DNA from: CAYQPF01 sp964419225
Lineage (GTDB): Bacteria > Cloacimonadota > Cloacimonadia > Cloacimonadales > CAYQPF01
Reading direction: 5' to 3'
Assembly: GCA_964419225.1 (NCBI GenBank)
Contig: CAYQPF010000017.1
Coordinates: 1-55,061, forward strand
Length of the DNA stretch: 55,061 nt
In this document: one piece after another, positions 36,329 through 44,574 of the stretch
Layout: the number at the start of each line of letters is the position of its first letter
Numbering within the stretch: position 1 is the stretch's first letter
Notes under the pieces: generated by a model
What the model was told of the DNA's origin: nothing
What the model saw: only the letters and a program-made list of their open reading frames with translations
The model's database searches: none
Position numbers and translations under genes: made by a program

Positions 36329-37567
36329 ATGTTGAAACGGATAATAATAATTTTCCTTTTGGGCTTAGGTATTCTTTATGCCCAAAATTCTGTTATGAAC
36401 ACAGATCCTTTGGTAAATGATCAGGAGTACAATTTTCGGTTAAATTTGGCATATCAAAAGATGCTACAGAATTTGCCTGATGCTGCGGTGCAGGATTACG
36501 AGAGCTGTTTACAAATTGATAGTTTGAGAATAGAAGCCTGGCTGGGAATTATGTGGGCTAAGAACACCCAATTGAACTGGGAAGGCAGTATTGAGTATGG
36601 ACAAAGAGCATTAAAAATATTTAAAACCAATAATTCTGCTCTGTGTTTAATGCTGGCTTATGCCTATTCAAGTGAGAATAAACTTTATCAGGCCCGTTAT
36701 TATTATAGTAAAGCTTCCCTTACTGAGGAGCAGAAAAAAGATGCTGCTTTGGGATTATTCAATATATATATGCTGCTCAATAACAGTGTGGCTGCTCAAA
36801 AGAGCGTCAAAAATCTGGATGTTTTAACCAAAGCAGAATTCAAAATACCCGGTCCCAAATGGGAGTCCTATACAGAAGCAGGATTATTACTGTGTCAGGC
36901 TCCGGAAAAATCATATATATTCAGTCATGAAAGCAGTTGGAAATCAGTGGGCATAAATTTTAATACAGATGCTTTTTTGAACAAATACGATGCTTACCGG
37001 TATGCATATACCGGCGGATTAACCTGGAAAACAGCTTTAACAAGTTACAGATTGAACGGTCATTACATCAAAGGTGATTATTATAAGATTTATCCGATGA
37101 AAGGTGTCAGTGTGCAGGCTACCCACAAGTTTTATCATAAATGGGGAGAAACTTCTCTGAATCCAATGATTGCTTACAGCTATTATCCTGTTGTTTCTGC
37201 CTATGAAGCCGGTTTGAAATTGAAAACTGAAATACCAAAATTTTCCTTTACACTGTCAGGATATGTTGTGAATCAGGATTATGCGAATTTAAAAGCGGAC
37301 AAGGTTGCTTTTGTCGGGAAGTATGAAATCACCTGGAAAGCCTCCAGGTATATCAATATAACTCCCTTTGCTGAGACTGGCGATCAGTCATTTTTTGTTT
37401 CTCCTGACGGTTATATTGTTGATAATTACAGTAGTTTTTTAACAGCCGGTGGTCTGAATTTGACTTTGATGTACAAGACCAATTATTTAATCACATCTTT
37501 TAAAACCGGCAGACAGGAGTCGAAATTGAAAAATAATATATATATAGGATATGGAAAAGCATTTTGA
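36329..37567 (+). CDS. TPR plus predicted outer-membrane beta-barrel protein (412 aa)
   Basis: It starts 3 bp after the previous stop, with little ribosome site of its own, so translation is probably coupled. Signal peptide MLKRIIIIFLLGLGILYAQ. Residues ~30-180 are TPR-like (NFRLNLAYQKMLQNLPDAAVQDY; LMLAYAYSSENKLYQARYYY). From ~185 to the end the sequence alternates short amphipathic beta strands (YAYTGGLTWKTALTSYRLNG, PMIAYSYYPVVSAYEAGLKL, NIYIGYGKAF) and ends in Phe, the usual barrel signature. The arrangement resembles YaiO-type TPR/barrel proteins. Its role as a partner of the C25 protease or lipoprotein in the same operon is inferred from position only. Confidence 0.75.
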   Translation: MLKRIIIIFLLGLGILYAQNSVMNTDPLVNDQEYNFRLNLAYQKMLQNLPDAAVQDYESCLQIDSLRIEAWLGIMWAKNTQLNWEGSIEYGQRALKIFKTNNSALCLMLAYAYSSENKLYQARYYYSKASLTEEQKKDAALGLFNIYMLLNNSVAAQKSVKNLDVLTKAEFKIPGPKWESYTEAGLLLCQAPEKSYIFSHESSWKSVGINFNTDAFLNKYDAYRYAYTGGLTWKTALTSYRLNGHYIKGDYYKIYPMKGVSVQATHKFYHKWGETSLNPMIAYSYYPVVSAYEAGLKLKTEIPKFSFTLSGYVVNQDYANLKADKVAFVGKYEITWKASRYINITPFAETGDQSFFVSPDGYIVDNYSSFLTAGGLNLTLMYKTNYLITSFKTGRQESKLKNNIYIGYGKAF

Positions 37568-37569
37568 AG

Positions 37570-40491
37570 ATGAAAAAGGAATTAAGAGAGTGGGTAAAAA
37601 CGGAACAGTTTAGAGCTGTTCTCTACAAACACCTGCTGATATTGATCGGGATAGCAATTATTTTAATAACAGGTTGTGATTTGCGGAAGAATCCGACACT
37701 ACCTGCGGAAATTTCCCCTTTTGATTATACAGAAAGTAATTATATCAGCGTTTCTGATAATTATTTAGTTAAGTCACCCAATGATGATTCCTACTTGTTT
37801 ATTGCCAAAGCTGCTGTAGAAACCGGAATTTTGCAACAGGGAGATTATATTTATTTTGCCAGGACGGAAACTTTCACAGAGAGAGATACTTTGGTCTTGG
37901 ATAATGGTTTACAGAAAGTTACAGATGCTTACGATTTTTATGTTTACAGGGATTCTGTGCAGGTGGCCCTTAATTTTGGCAGTTATGTATCTGCATATCT
38001 GGAAAAAAAGGGAAGTCCTTTAAATACGATATTTTTGAATTTTAACTCTGCCTTTCTAACATCGGGATATACTCAGAATATAGGAGTTAATGACGCGCAG
38101 TTTATGGTATTTTTGAATAACCCAGGGTGTTTTCAGGTTTTTAATCAAGCTACAGCAGATAATTTCCTGAATTTTACTTCGACCGGGAAGAACACATATT
38201 TGTGGCATCATAAGTTCACCGGGTTCATCCCGGAGAATTCGGAGCTTCTCAGTAAAGAAGTAAAGCTGACAATCTCTGATTCTTTAACATCGGTTGAGAA
38301 TGCCAGTATCGGCAAGATTTATCCTGATTTTGGGGTATTACAGGTAAATAATATCAATTTTGAAGTCACACCTTCAATCACATTAAGTAAGTATCCACAG
38401 ATCAAAGTACCGAAAAATACGGATCAGACTAAGTTTGAAGATCAACTGGTCATATTAAAAAACCAGAATTCTGTATATAGTCTGAATCAGAGTGAAGGGT
38501 TATGGTCAGACAGTCTTACTTATTACAATTATTATCTGAAGTATCCTGGGAGATATGCTTTGATTCATCCTTTAGCTGAACAGGATACCTATACAATTCC
38601 ACTTGATAATGAATATTCTACCCTATATCTGAACAAGTTGTATTTCAATTTGAACGGAATAGATTTAAGTCAGGCAGAAATGAAAATAGATTTCAAGCCG
38701 GATGTAGATTTTTTTCAGGATTATTACACCGGGAATCCTTATTTGTCAAAAACTCCGGATAAGTATTATTCTTTGAGTTTTACACAAAACAGTATGCCGT
38801 TGGAGTATTTACCGGATTCGCTTTGGATCGAGGCTGGTATGCCTGTTACGGGAATAGTCAGCGGGGATTTATTATACAAATATTTTTCGGCTCAGACGGT
38901 AGTAAAGACTTCATATTTCACAGAAGGTGAGGAATATACGGTCAACAATTATACAGTACGGAGCAATTATTTATATTTTCCATTGTCAGGAAGCGGGACG
39001 TATTTTGTAGGGAACAATCAGAATCCTGGTTCGAGTTTTATGATTCCTATCAATAAGAATACCTGTTTCTTTCAGACCCCCAAAGCTGATATAGCTTTTA
39101 GTGGTGCACAGGAATCCGGCTTGGACAGATTTGTTTTTAACACAGCGATAACCCCGTTTATTCATCCCTGGTTCTCAGGAAAACCCTACCAGTTCAACGG
39201 AGTAAACTGGGCCCTAAAAGCAGGTTTTACCCAAAACGGAGTATTTAAGGATATGGTTCCTGCAAGTTATTATCTGACTTTTAAACCGGAGCAAAATCTG
39301 AGTAGTTATGAGGATTTGTTGGTCTATTCCAATATCGATTCCTGGAATAAGGTGCTGTATTTTCAGAAGGATAATGCCAATCCTACTTATAGTTTCAAAG
39401 AAAGTGCCACAAATCAATATACGATAACTCCACTTCAGGGAGGATATTTTATTTTTGGTAATATCAGTAATCTAAACAGCAATGTCCATAATGTCAGTAT
39501 AAGCAGTAAAATGTATTTGGATATGTTTGACTACAATATTTATTTGAATTCTGAAGCAAGCTTACCCGCAAATAATAATCTGAAAATTGAAAGATATGCT
39601 GCATTTCCTGATACAGAAAGCGTGTTAAGTACACAGTATAGTTTGACAAAAACATCACAGGCATACCAATTTACAGCTGGAGCATCTTTAAAACAATCCC
39701 GTTTTTATGATACTATTCAACCCTATATATCTATACTCAAAACCGGGACAGTTAAAAAATCAAGAAACAATTACTATAAAAAGCCACCAATTATGCGAAA
39801 GCCTTTACAGAAAAGAGTAAGAGATGCTGAATGGTTGTTTTTGGTGAACAAGGATTTTGGCTACAGATTATATACATATCCCAAATTGGAACAGGCCTCA
39901 GGCTATGGTTTCACCAGTTCGGGTGGATACAATTCCTTTGTTTTGGCTTATGACGGAGTTTATGGCAGTTTTTATGATCGAAGTCCGCATCTGACTATAG
40001 AGAAGAATGTGACATCTGACCAGTCGGAAGCCATTGTATCACTTTATCAGAATCAGTTTAATCTACAGAGCAATTTTATCACTCCGTTTCTGACGAACGG
40101 ACTTCATATCAAGCTGGAGGAGCTAAGTGCCATTGAATATAATGTGCTTAAAGCATACCAGTTATCTTTTAAGAACAATGCTAATGTTAGTTTTAATCCC
40201 AGCTTTATCTGGGCTAATCTGGTGCAGGATTATCCTTATTTGTATTTGTCATTTCCTCCGACATTGGATCCGGCCAATTTGGGTTTAACCTATATAGCAC
40301 CAGACAGTACAGTAAGAGAGTTAACAAAAGTCAATTCTTTTGGGACAGCTTTTTATAATGAATTTATGGTTGTCGGAAATTCAATTATTTGTTTTGTTGA
40401 TAATGGTGGTTTATTTTTAATTCATAATGGCACTCAGGGTAATTTTCAAAATTATCCTGAATTAAAGAGGCTGAGGAATAATAAATTGTAA
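37570..40491 (+). CDS. Very large putative lipoprotein of unknown family (973 aa)
   Basis: I do not recognise this protein. The ATG at 37570 is 3 bp past the upstream stop. A TTG at 37564, overlapping that stop, is an alternative start. After ~24 polar residues comes LLILIGIAIILITGC, a lipobox with Cys at about 38, so it should be acylated and membrane anchored. The rest is beta-rich, low in cysteine, with aromatic and Asn/Tyr-rich strands and a basic stretch (KKPPIMRKPLQKRVRDAEW, ~737-757). No catalytic motif or sorting domain is seen. It lies in the operon between the TPR/barrel protein and the C25 protease, which points to a shared outer-membrane or export task. Confidence 0.75.
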   Translation: MKKELREWVKTEQFRAVLYKHLLILIGIAIILITGCDLRKNPTLPAEISPFDYTESNYISVSDNYLVKSPNDDSYLFIAKAAVETGILQQGDYIYFARTETFTERDTLVLDNGLQKVTDAYDFYVYRDSVQVALNFGSYVSAYLEKKGSPLNTIFLNFNSAFLTSGYTQNIGVNDAQFMVFLNNPGCFQVFNQATADNFLNFTSTGKNTYLWHHKFTGFIPENSELLSKEVKLTISDSLTSVENASIGKIYPDFGVLQVNNINFEVTPSITLSKYPQIKVPKNTDQTKFEDQLVILKNQNSVYSLNQSEGLWSDSLTYYNYYLKYPGRYALIHPLAEQDTYTIPLDNEYSTLYLNKLYFNLNGIDLSQAEMKIDFKPDVDFFQDYYTGNPYLSKTPDKYYSLSFTQNSMPLEYLPDSLWIEAGMPVTGIVSGDLLYKYFSAQTVVKTSYFTEGEEYTVNNYTVRSNYLYFPLSGSGTYFVGNNQNPGSSFMIPINKNTCFFQTPKADIAFSGAQESGLDRFVFNTAITPFIHPWFSGKPYQFNGVNWALKAGFTQNGVFKDMVPASYYLTFKPEQNLSSYEDLLVYSNIDSWNKVLYFQKDNANPTYSFKESATNQYTITPLQGGYFIFGNISNLNSNVHNVSISSKMYLDMFDYNIYLNSEASLPANNNLKIERYAAFPDTESVLSTQYSLTKTSQAYQFTAGASLKQSRFYDTIQPYISILKTGTVKKSRNNYYKKPPIMRKPLQKRVRDAEWLFLVNKDFGYRLYTYPKLEQASGYGFTSSGGYNSFVLAYDGVYGSFYDRSPHLTIEKNVTSDQSEAIVSLYQNQFNLQSNFITPFLTNGLHIKLEELSAIEYNVLKAYQLSFKNNANVSFNPSFIWANLVQDYPYLYLSFPPTLDPANLGLTYIAPDSTVRELTKVNSFGTAFYNEFMVVGNSIICFVDNGGLFLIHNGTQGNFQNYPELKRLRNNKL

Positions 40492-40557
40492 CTTTTTTCA
40501 TATTGGAAGTTATTCTATATATAAGATTTAAAAAAAAAGCAAGGCTATGGAGGCTTT

Positions 40558-43500
40558 ATGAGATTTATCACTTTGTTGGGGCTATGCTTCCTTTTCTGTA
40601 CTAGTTTTCTTTTTGGCGATATTCAGTTATTTAAGGAGACATCCCGGGAACTCAGTATTCATTATAAACTCAGTGATTTTCAGATATCTTCGAGTAATAA
40701 CTTTTCAGCCATAAATACAGGAAAAGGTTATACACATTCAGGAGAAAAAGGATCACCGGATTTACCTTATTATAGTTTTAAGGTCATTGTACCTCCCCGA
40801 GGCAATGTAACTTATAGTGTTTCGAACCAGAAATCAGAGAAAATTTCTTTGGTACAGGACATAATACCGATTCCTGATTATAAAAGAAATAAGAAGAACG
40901 GTGATTTTATTTATGAGGCTAAGAACGAATTGTATGCAAAACGGGGTTATGAGCAGATCAGAATCAGTCCGGTAAAGTCTTACAGAGGATATGATTATGT
41001 GAATGTTGACATCCTTCCCTTCAATTATGATAATAACAAAAAAGAGCTTAATGTAACGCGGGAACTTAATTTGAAAGTAAATATTACAGGTGATGTTGAC
41101 TATCGCAGCAAATCTCAATCAGGGACACAAGACGACTATGAAGCAATCTTCGTTAATTACAAAAGCGGGAAGAATTGGGTTCCGGATCGGGATATGACGA
41201 TCAACTATGTGCCTTTTGGAAAATCAAATTACTGGTACAAAATAGATGTCGTAAAAGACGGCATGCTTGCTTTAACCTGGAACCAGTTGTCGGCCTTACC
41301 TGCAGGTACATCTTTAAATGACATTAGAATCTTTGGTACCGGTAGTTATGCGATGAATAATACATATACTTCCTCGGGTAACCCGGTGGAAGAAATTCCC
41401 ATTTTAATAACAGGGAACAATGACAATGTGCTTGATTCAGGAGATAAGATCATTTTTTATGCTCAAAGCAGAGACGGTACAGGGAAGAACCCTTATGACA
41501 CCAGAGGATACATAAATCCTTATTCCGGGATAGGAGTATATTGGCTATGTATCGGAGGTGATTTTAGTACTCCTGTTAAGCGGATTAATGCAGGCACCGC
41601 AGTATCCAATCCTCTGTTATCCCGTACAAGCCATCCCGACAGACTTCATATCGAGTCTAACAACGAAAGATTCTTTCTGAATGGGATGACCTGGTATCAG
41701 GACTATTTATCAGGCAGTACTACAGCGAATTATAATTATCCAATCACTCTGGAAAAATTGGATACTACTCAGCCTCAAAAAATGAAATTTAGTTTGAGGG
41801 GAGATAATGTTTTCAATTTTAATATAGACTATTATGTTAACGGTTTTCCTTTGCTTGACACTTTGCAGGTTTATATAGCTAATGATTATGAGGTTTCGAA
41901 AGCCACTAACCGTTTTAGAGAAGGAACGAATAATACCTATTTAAAAGTATATCGAACTGGTAGTTCTGCTTTGTATCTTGATTATTTGGAGGTGGAGTAT
42001 TATAAGAACCTTATCAAGGAGACCGGAAAACAATATAGGGTTAATGTTGATAGTGGGACAAATACCCAGGCAACGAAATATGTTTTTACTGCACCAATTT
42101 CATCTCAGGTAAATAATCTTAGAGTATTTGGGATAAATAGTTTTAATGAAGCATATACCATAACTCCCACCTTAACCGGGGTTGGCTTTACTTTTGATGT
42201 TTTTAACAATTCCATAAACAGTAAATATATAGCAGCAGAGGAAAATGATTATTACAGTCCTTCAGGATTTAGTCAGGTCGAGACAGAAGATTTAACCACT
42301 TTCTCTGCACCTGTTGAATGTGTGATAATTTCAGCAGACGAGTATTATGAATATGCTTTACAACTCGCAGCAATGCATCAGAATGATTATAAATACAAAG
42401 TAGTAAAGCAGAGTTCAGTGTTTAATCAGTTCAACAGCGGGATGGCAGATCCCAATGCGATCCGGAAGTATTTGCAGTATTTGTATTTTAATCAGGCAGA
42501 TTCCATGTTTAAATCTGTAACTTTTTTCGGAGTAGGAACAGATGACTGGAGGAATTTCTCCGGTGCAGCTGACTATAAGAATAAGGTCATGGTTTTCTCT
42601 ATTTCCAGTAACACTTCGGATGACTTTTACTGCTTCATGACCAACGATGATTTGCCGGATATAGCATCAGGAAGAATGCCTGTTAAATCAGTTGAAGAAT
42701 GCAATATTGCCCTGACCAAGACCAGTAAATACATGAACGAGCAACAGATCGGCTGGTGGAAAAACAAGATTTTATATGTGGCTGATGACAACATTCATAG
42801 TGGCTCAGAAACTGACACACAACATACTACTAATGTAGAGACTACCTACCAATATGTTACAAAAGCGGTTTATTCTGATAAATTATTTGCCATCGATTAT
42901 CCTCTGGATGAGTTTAGAAACAAACCTGAAGCTAGAAATCGTATAGTCAATGCAGTCAATGAAGGCAGACTGGTATGGTTTTATACAGGTCATGGTGCAC
43001 ATAACAGTATGGGAGATGAAGATTATTTCAATACTCCGGAAGATCTGCCCTATTTGCGGAACATGGAGCATCTACCTATCTTTATGGCTGCATCCTGCGA
43101 TGTGGGTATGTTTGATCATTATGCTTTTACCAGCAGTGCAGAAGATATTTTTCTTTACTCACAGGGTGGATCAGTAATATCCATTGCAGCTTTACGCCCG
43201 ACATTTGGTCCGGAAAACCGGGAATTGTTTATGGATTTTCTCAAAGGTATCACAGAAACAACAGACAATAACGGAAATCCATTGTATGTTGGCAAAGCCC
43301 TGCAAAAAGCAAAAGTTCTTAACTCCGGCAGTATCAGCAACAACCGGTTTTATACAGTTTTAGGCGATCCCATGCTGTCTGCAGTATCTCCCAAACGATC
43401 TGTCAGTTATGAGTTTCAGACAGATATAGACACCATACAAGCCAGAGAGAAGGTTACTTTTACCGGATCTTTTGGAGCATCAAATATTAATAATCCAACC

Positions 43501-44409
43501 AGCATTACTGTCTATGATTCTGATGTACCCTTCAGCAGAACATTCGTCAACACTACAGTAAATGGCACATACTGCGGAAAAATTATTTTCAAAGGTGAAT
43601 CCTCAACTCATTCAGGTGTATATAATGGTGGATTTATTACCCCGGATGATATCTATGGAGGATCAACCGGTAAAATAATATCATATTCCATTACTGATGA
43701 TAATAAGAGACATTTTGTCAATTTCAAACAATCCCTGAAGATTCAGGGCCACTCCATGATAGTGGATAATCCGGATACTTGCAGTGTGAACCTATACCTG
43801 AATAACACAAAGTTTCGTAATGGTGATCTGGTGGACAGCAGTCCGACTTTATATGCAGCATTATCTGACAGTAACGGAATCAATGTGTTAGGTCAATCAG
43901 GACATAAGATCATAGCAATCATTGATAATAATGCTTCTTTGCTGGATTTAACAGATTATTTTGCATATGATCTTGATTCCTACACAGCAGGGAAAGTAAA
44001 ATATGAAATGAGTAATTTAAGTTCGGGAAATCACTCAATACAGATAATTGTTTTTGATAATTTTAATCAATATGCAACTAAGAAGATAACTTTCATAGTC
44101 AAAGAGACCAGTGCTTTAGCTATAACTAATTTGTTACCATATCCCTGTCCGATGAAAAAAGACGGGTACTTAACTTTTAATGTTACTGATGATGCTGAGA
44201 TCACGATCAATATTTTCACCATAACTGGGAAAAAGATCAGAAGTCTGAAGCAATCTGCTCAGGCCGGTTATAACCAGATTTACTGGGATGGCAGAGACCA
44301 GGACGGAGATACTTTAGCCAATAACACCTATTTCTATATTGTGAAAGGAAAAAATCCCATAACCGGTTCTACAACCGAAGAAAGAGGAAAACTGGTGGTA
44401 TATAAATAG
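40558..44409 (+). CDS. porU-like: Gingipain-family (C25) cysteine protease, PorU-type sortase candidate (1283 aa)
   Basis: The ATG at 40558 follows TATGGAGGCTTT. Signal peptide MRFITLLGLCFLFCTSFLFG. The N-terminal ~500 residues match the PorU/gingipain propeptide and beta region (KGSPDLPYYSFKVIVPPRG; LNDIRIFGTGSYAMNN; GDKIIFYAQS). The C25 catalytic domain (~585-945) has FFGVGTDDWRN, LVWFYTGHGAH with His812, and FMAASCDVGMFD with Cys847. The H-C spacing (35) is close to that of gingipain. The C-terminal ~90 residues are a FlgD-Ig-like domain (VTDDAEITINIFTITGKKIR, NNTYFYIVKG) lacking the YPNPFNP start. Known: PorU is the type IX sortase that removes sorting domains. Sorting-domain proteins are encoded at 13760-23292 and 52168-54912. 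The alternative is a secreted C25 protease with another substrate. Confidence 0.85.
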   Translation: MRFITLLGLCFLFCTSFLFGDIQLFKETSRELSIHYKLSDFQISSSNNFSAINTGKGYTHSGEKGSPDLPYYSFKVIVPPRGNVTYSVSNQKSEKISLVQDIIPIPDYKRNKKNGDFIYEAKNELYAKRGYEQIRISPVKSYRGYDYVNVDILPFNYDNNKKELNVTRELNLKVNITGDVDYRSKSQSGTQDDYEAIFVNYKSGKNWVPDRDMTINYVPFGKSNYWYKIDVVKDGMLALTWNQLSALPAGTSLNDIRIFGTGSYAMNNTYTSSGNPVEEIPILITGNNDNVLDSGDKIIFYAQSRDGTGKNPYDTRGYINPYSGIGVYWLCIGGDFSTPVKRINAGTAVSNPLLSRTSHPDRLHIESNNERFFLNGMTWYQDYLSGSTTANYNYPITLEKLDTTQPQKMKFSLRGDNVFNFNIDYYVNGFPLLDTLQVYIANDYEVSKATNRFREGTNNTYLKVYRTGSSALYLDYLEVEYYKNLIKETGKQYRVNVDSGTNTQATKYVFTAPISSQVNNLRVFGINSFNEAYTITPTLTGVGFTFDVFNNSINSKYIAAEENDYYSPSGFSQVETEDLTTFSAPVECVIISADEYYEYALQLAAMHQNDYKYKVVKQSSVFNQFNSGMADPNAIRKYLQYLYFNQADSMFKSVTFFGVGTDDWRNFSGAADYKNKVMVFSISSNTSDDFYCFMTNDDLPDIASGRMPVKSVEECNIALTKTSKYMNEQQIGWWKNKILYVADDNIHSGSETDTQHTTNVETTYQYVTKAVYSDKLFAIDYPLDEFRNKPEARNRIVNAVNEGRLVWFYTGHGAHNSMGDEDYFNTPEDLPYLRNMEHLPIFMAASCDVGMFDHYAFTSSAEDIFLYSQGGSVISIAALRPTFGPENRELFMDFLKGITETTDNNGNPLYVGKALQKAKVLNSGSISNNRFYTVLGDPMLSAVSPKRSVSYEFQTDIDTIQAREKVTFTGSFGASNINNPTSITVYDSDVPFSRTFVNTTVNGTYCGKIIFKGESSTHSGVYNGGFITPDDIYGGSTGKIISYSITDDNKRHFVNFKQSLKIQGHSMIVDNPDTCSVNLYLNNTKFRNGDLVDSSPTLYAALSDSNGINVLGQSGHKIIAIIDNNASLLDLTDYFAYDLDSYTAGKVKYEMSNLSSGNHSIQIIVFDNFNQYATKKITFIVKETSALAITNLLPYPCPMKKDGYLTFNVTDDAEITINIFTITGKKIRSLKQSAQAGYNQIYWDGRDQDGDTLANNTYFYIVKGKNPITGSTTEERGKLVVYK

Positions 44410-44490
44410 TCGTGAGTCATGAGTCCATAGTCATGAGTCTTGAGTCTTGAGTCTTGAGTAGGTGGTTAGTTGGTTAGTTGGTGAATAGTT
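44409..44490 (+). repeat. 7-bp tandem array starting at the stop codon of the C25 protease
   Basis: Starting with the last base of TAG: gtcgtga, gtcatga, gtccata, gtcatga, then gtcttga three times, gtaggtg. It then shifts to an 8-bp GTTAGTTG duplication and decayed units. The three identical units (44437-44457) are a perfect 21-bp run. Confidence 0.8.
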
Positions 44491-44520
44491 AATGAGTGAT
44501 GAGACCACAAAATATATAAG

Positions 44521-44549
44521 AAAAAGGGCGGAGTAAATTCCGCCCTTTT
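44521..44549. terminator. Bidirectional terminator between convergent genes
   Basis: A 10-bp stem AAAGGGCGGA/TCCGCCCTTT with a 6-nt loop, T-rich on the plus side (TTTTCTTTT) and on the minus side (TTTTTCTT). It can serve both the C25 protease operon and the carboxyltransferase operon. Confidence 0.85.
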
Positions 44550-44574
44550 CTTTTATGTTACTGTATTTAGATAA

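Noticed and set aside
37564..37569. TTG start two codons upstream for the giant lipoprotein
   Set aside because: Possible, but the ATG at 37570 is preferred. The difference does not affect the lipobox.
44437..44457. CRISPR-like direct repeats (gtcttga x3)
   Set aside because: Units are 7 bp with no spacers and no cas genes; it is a tandem array.
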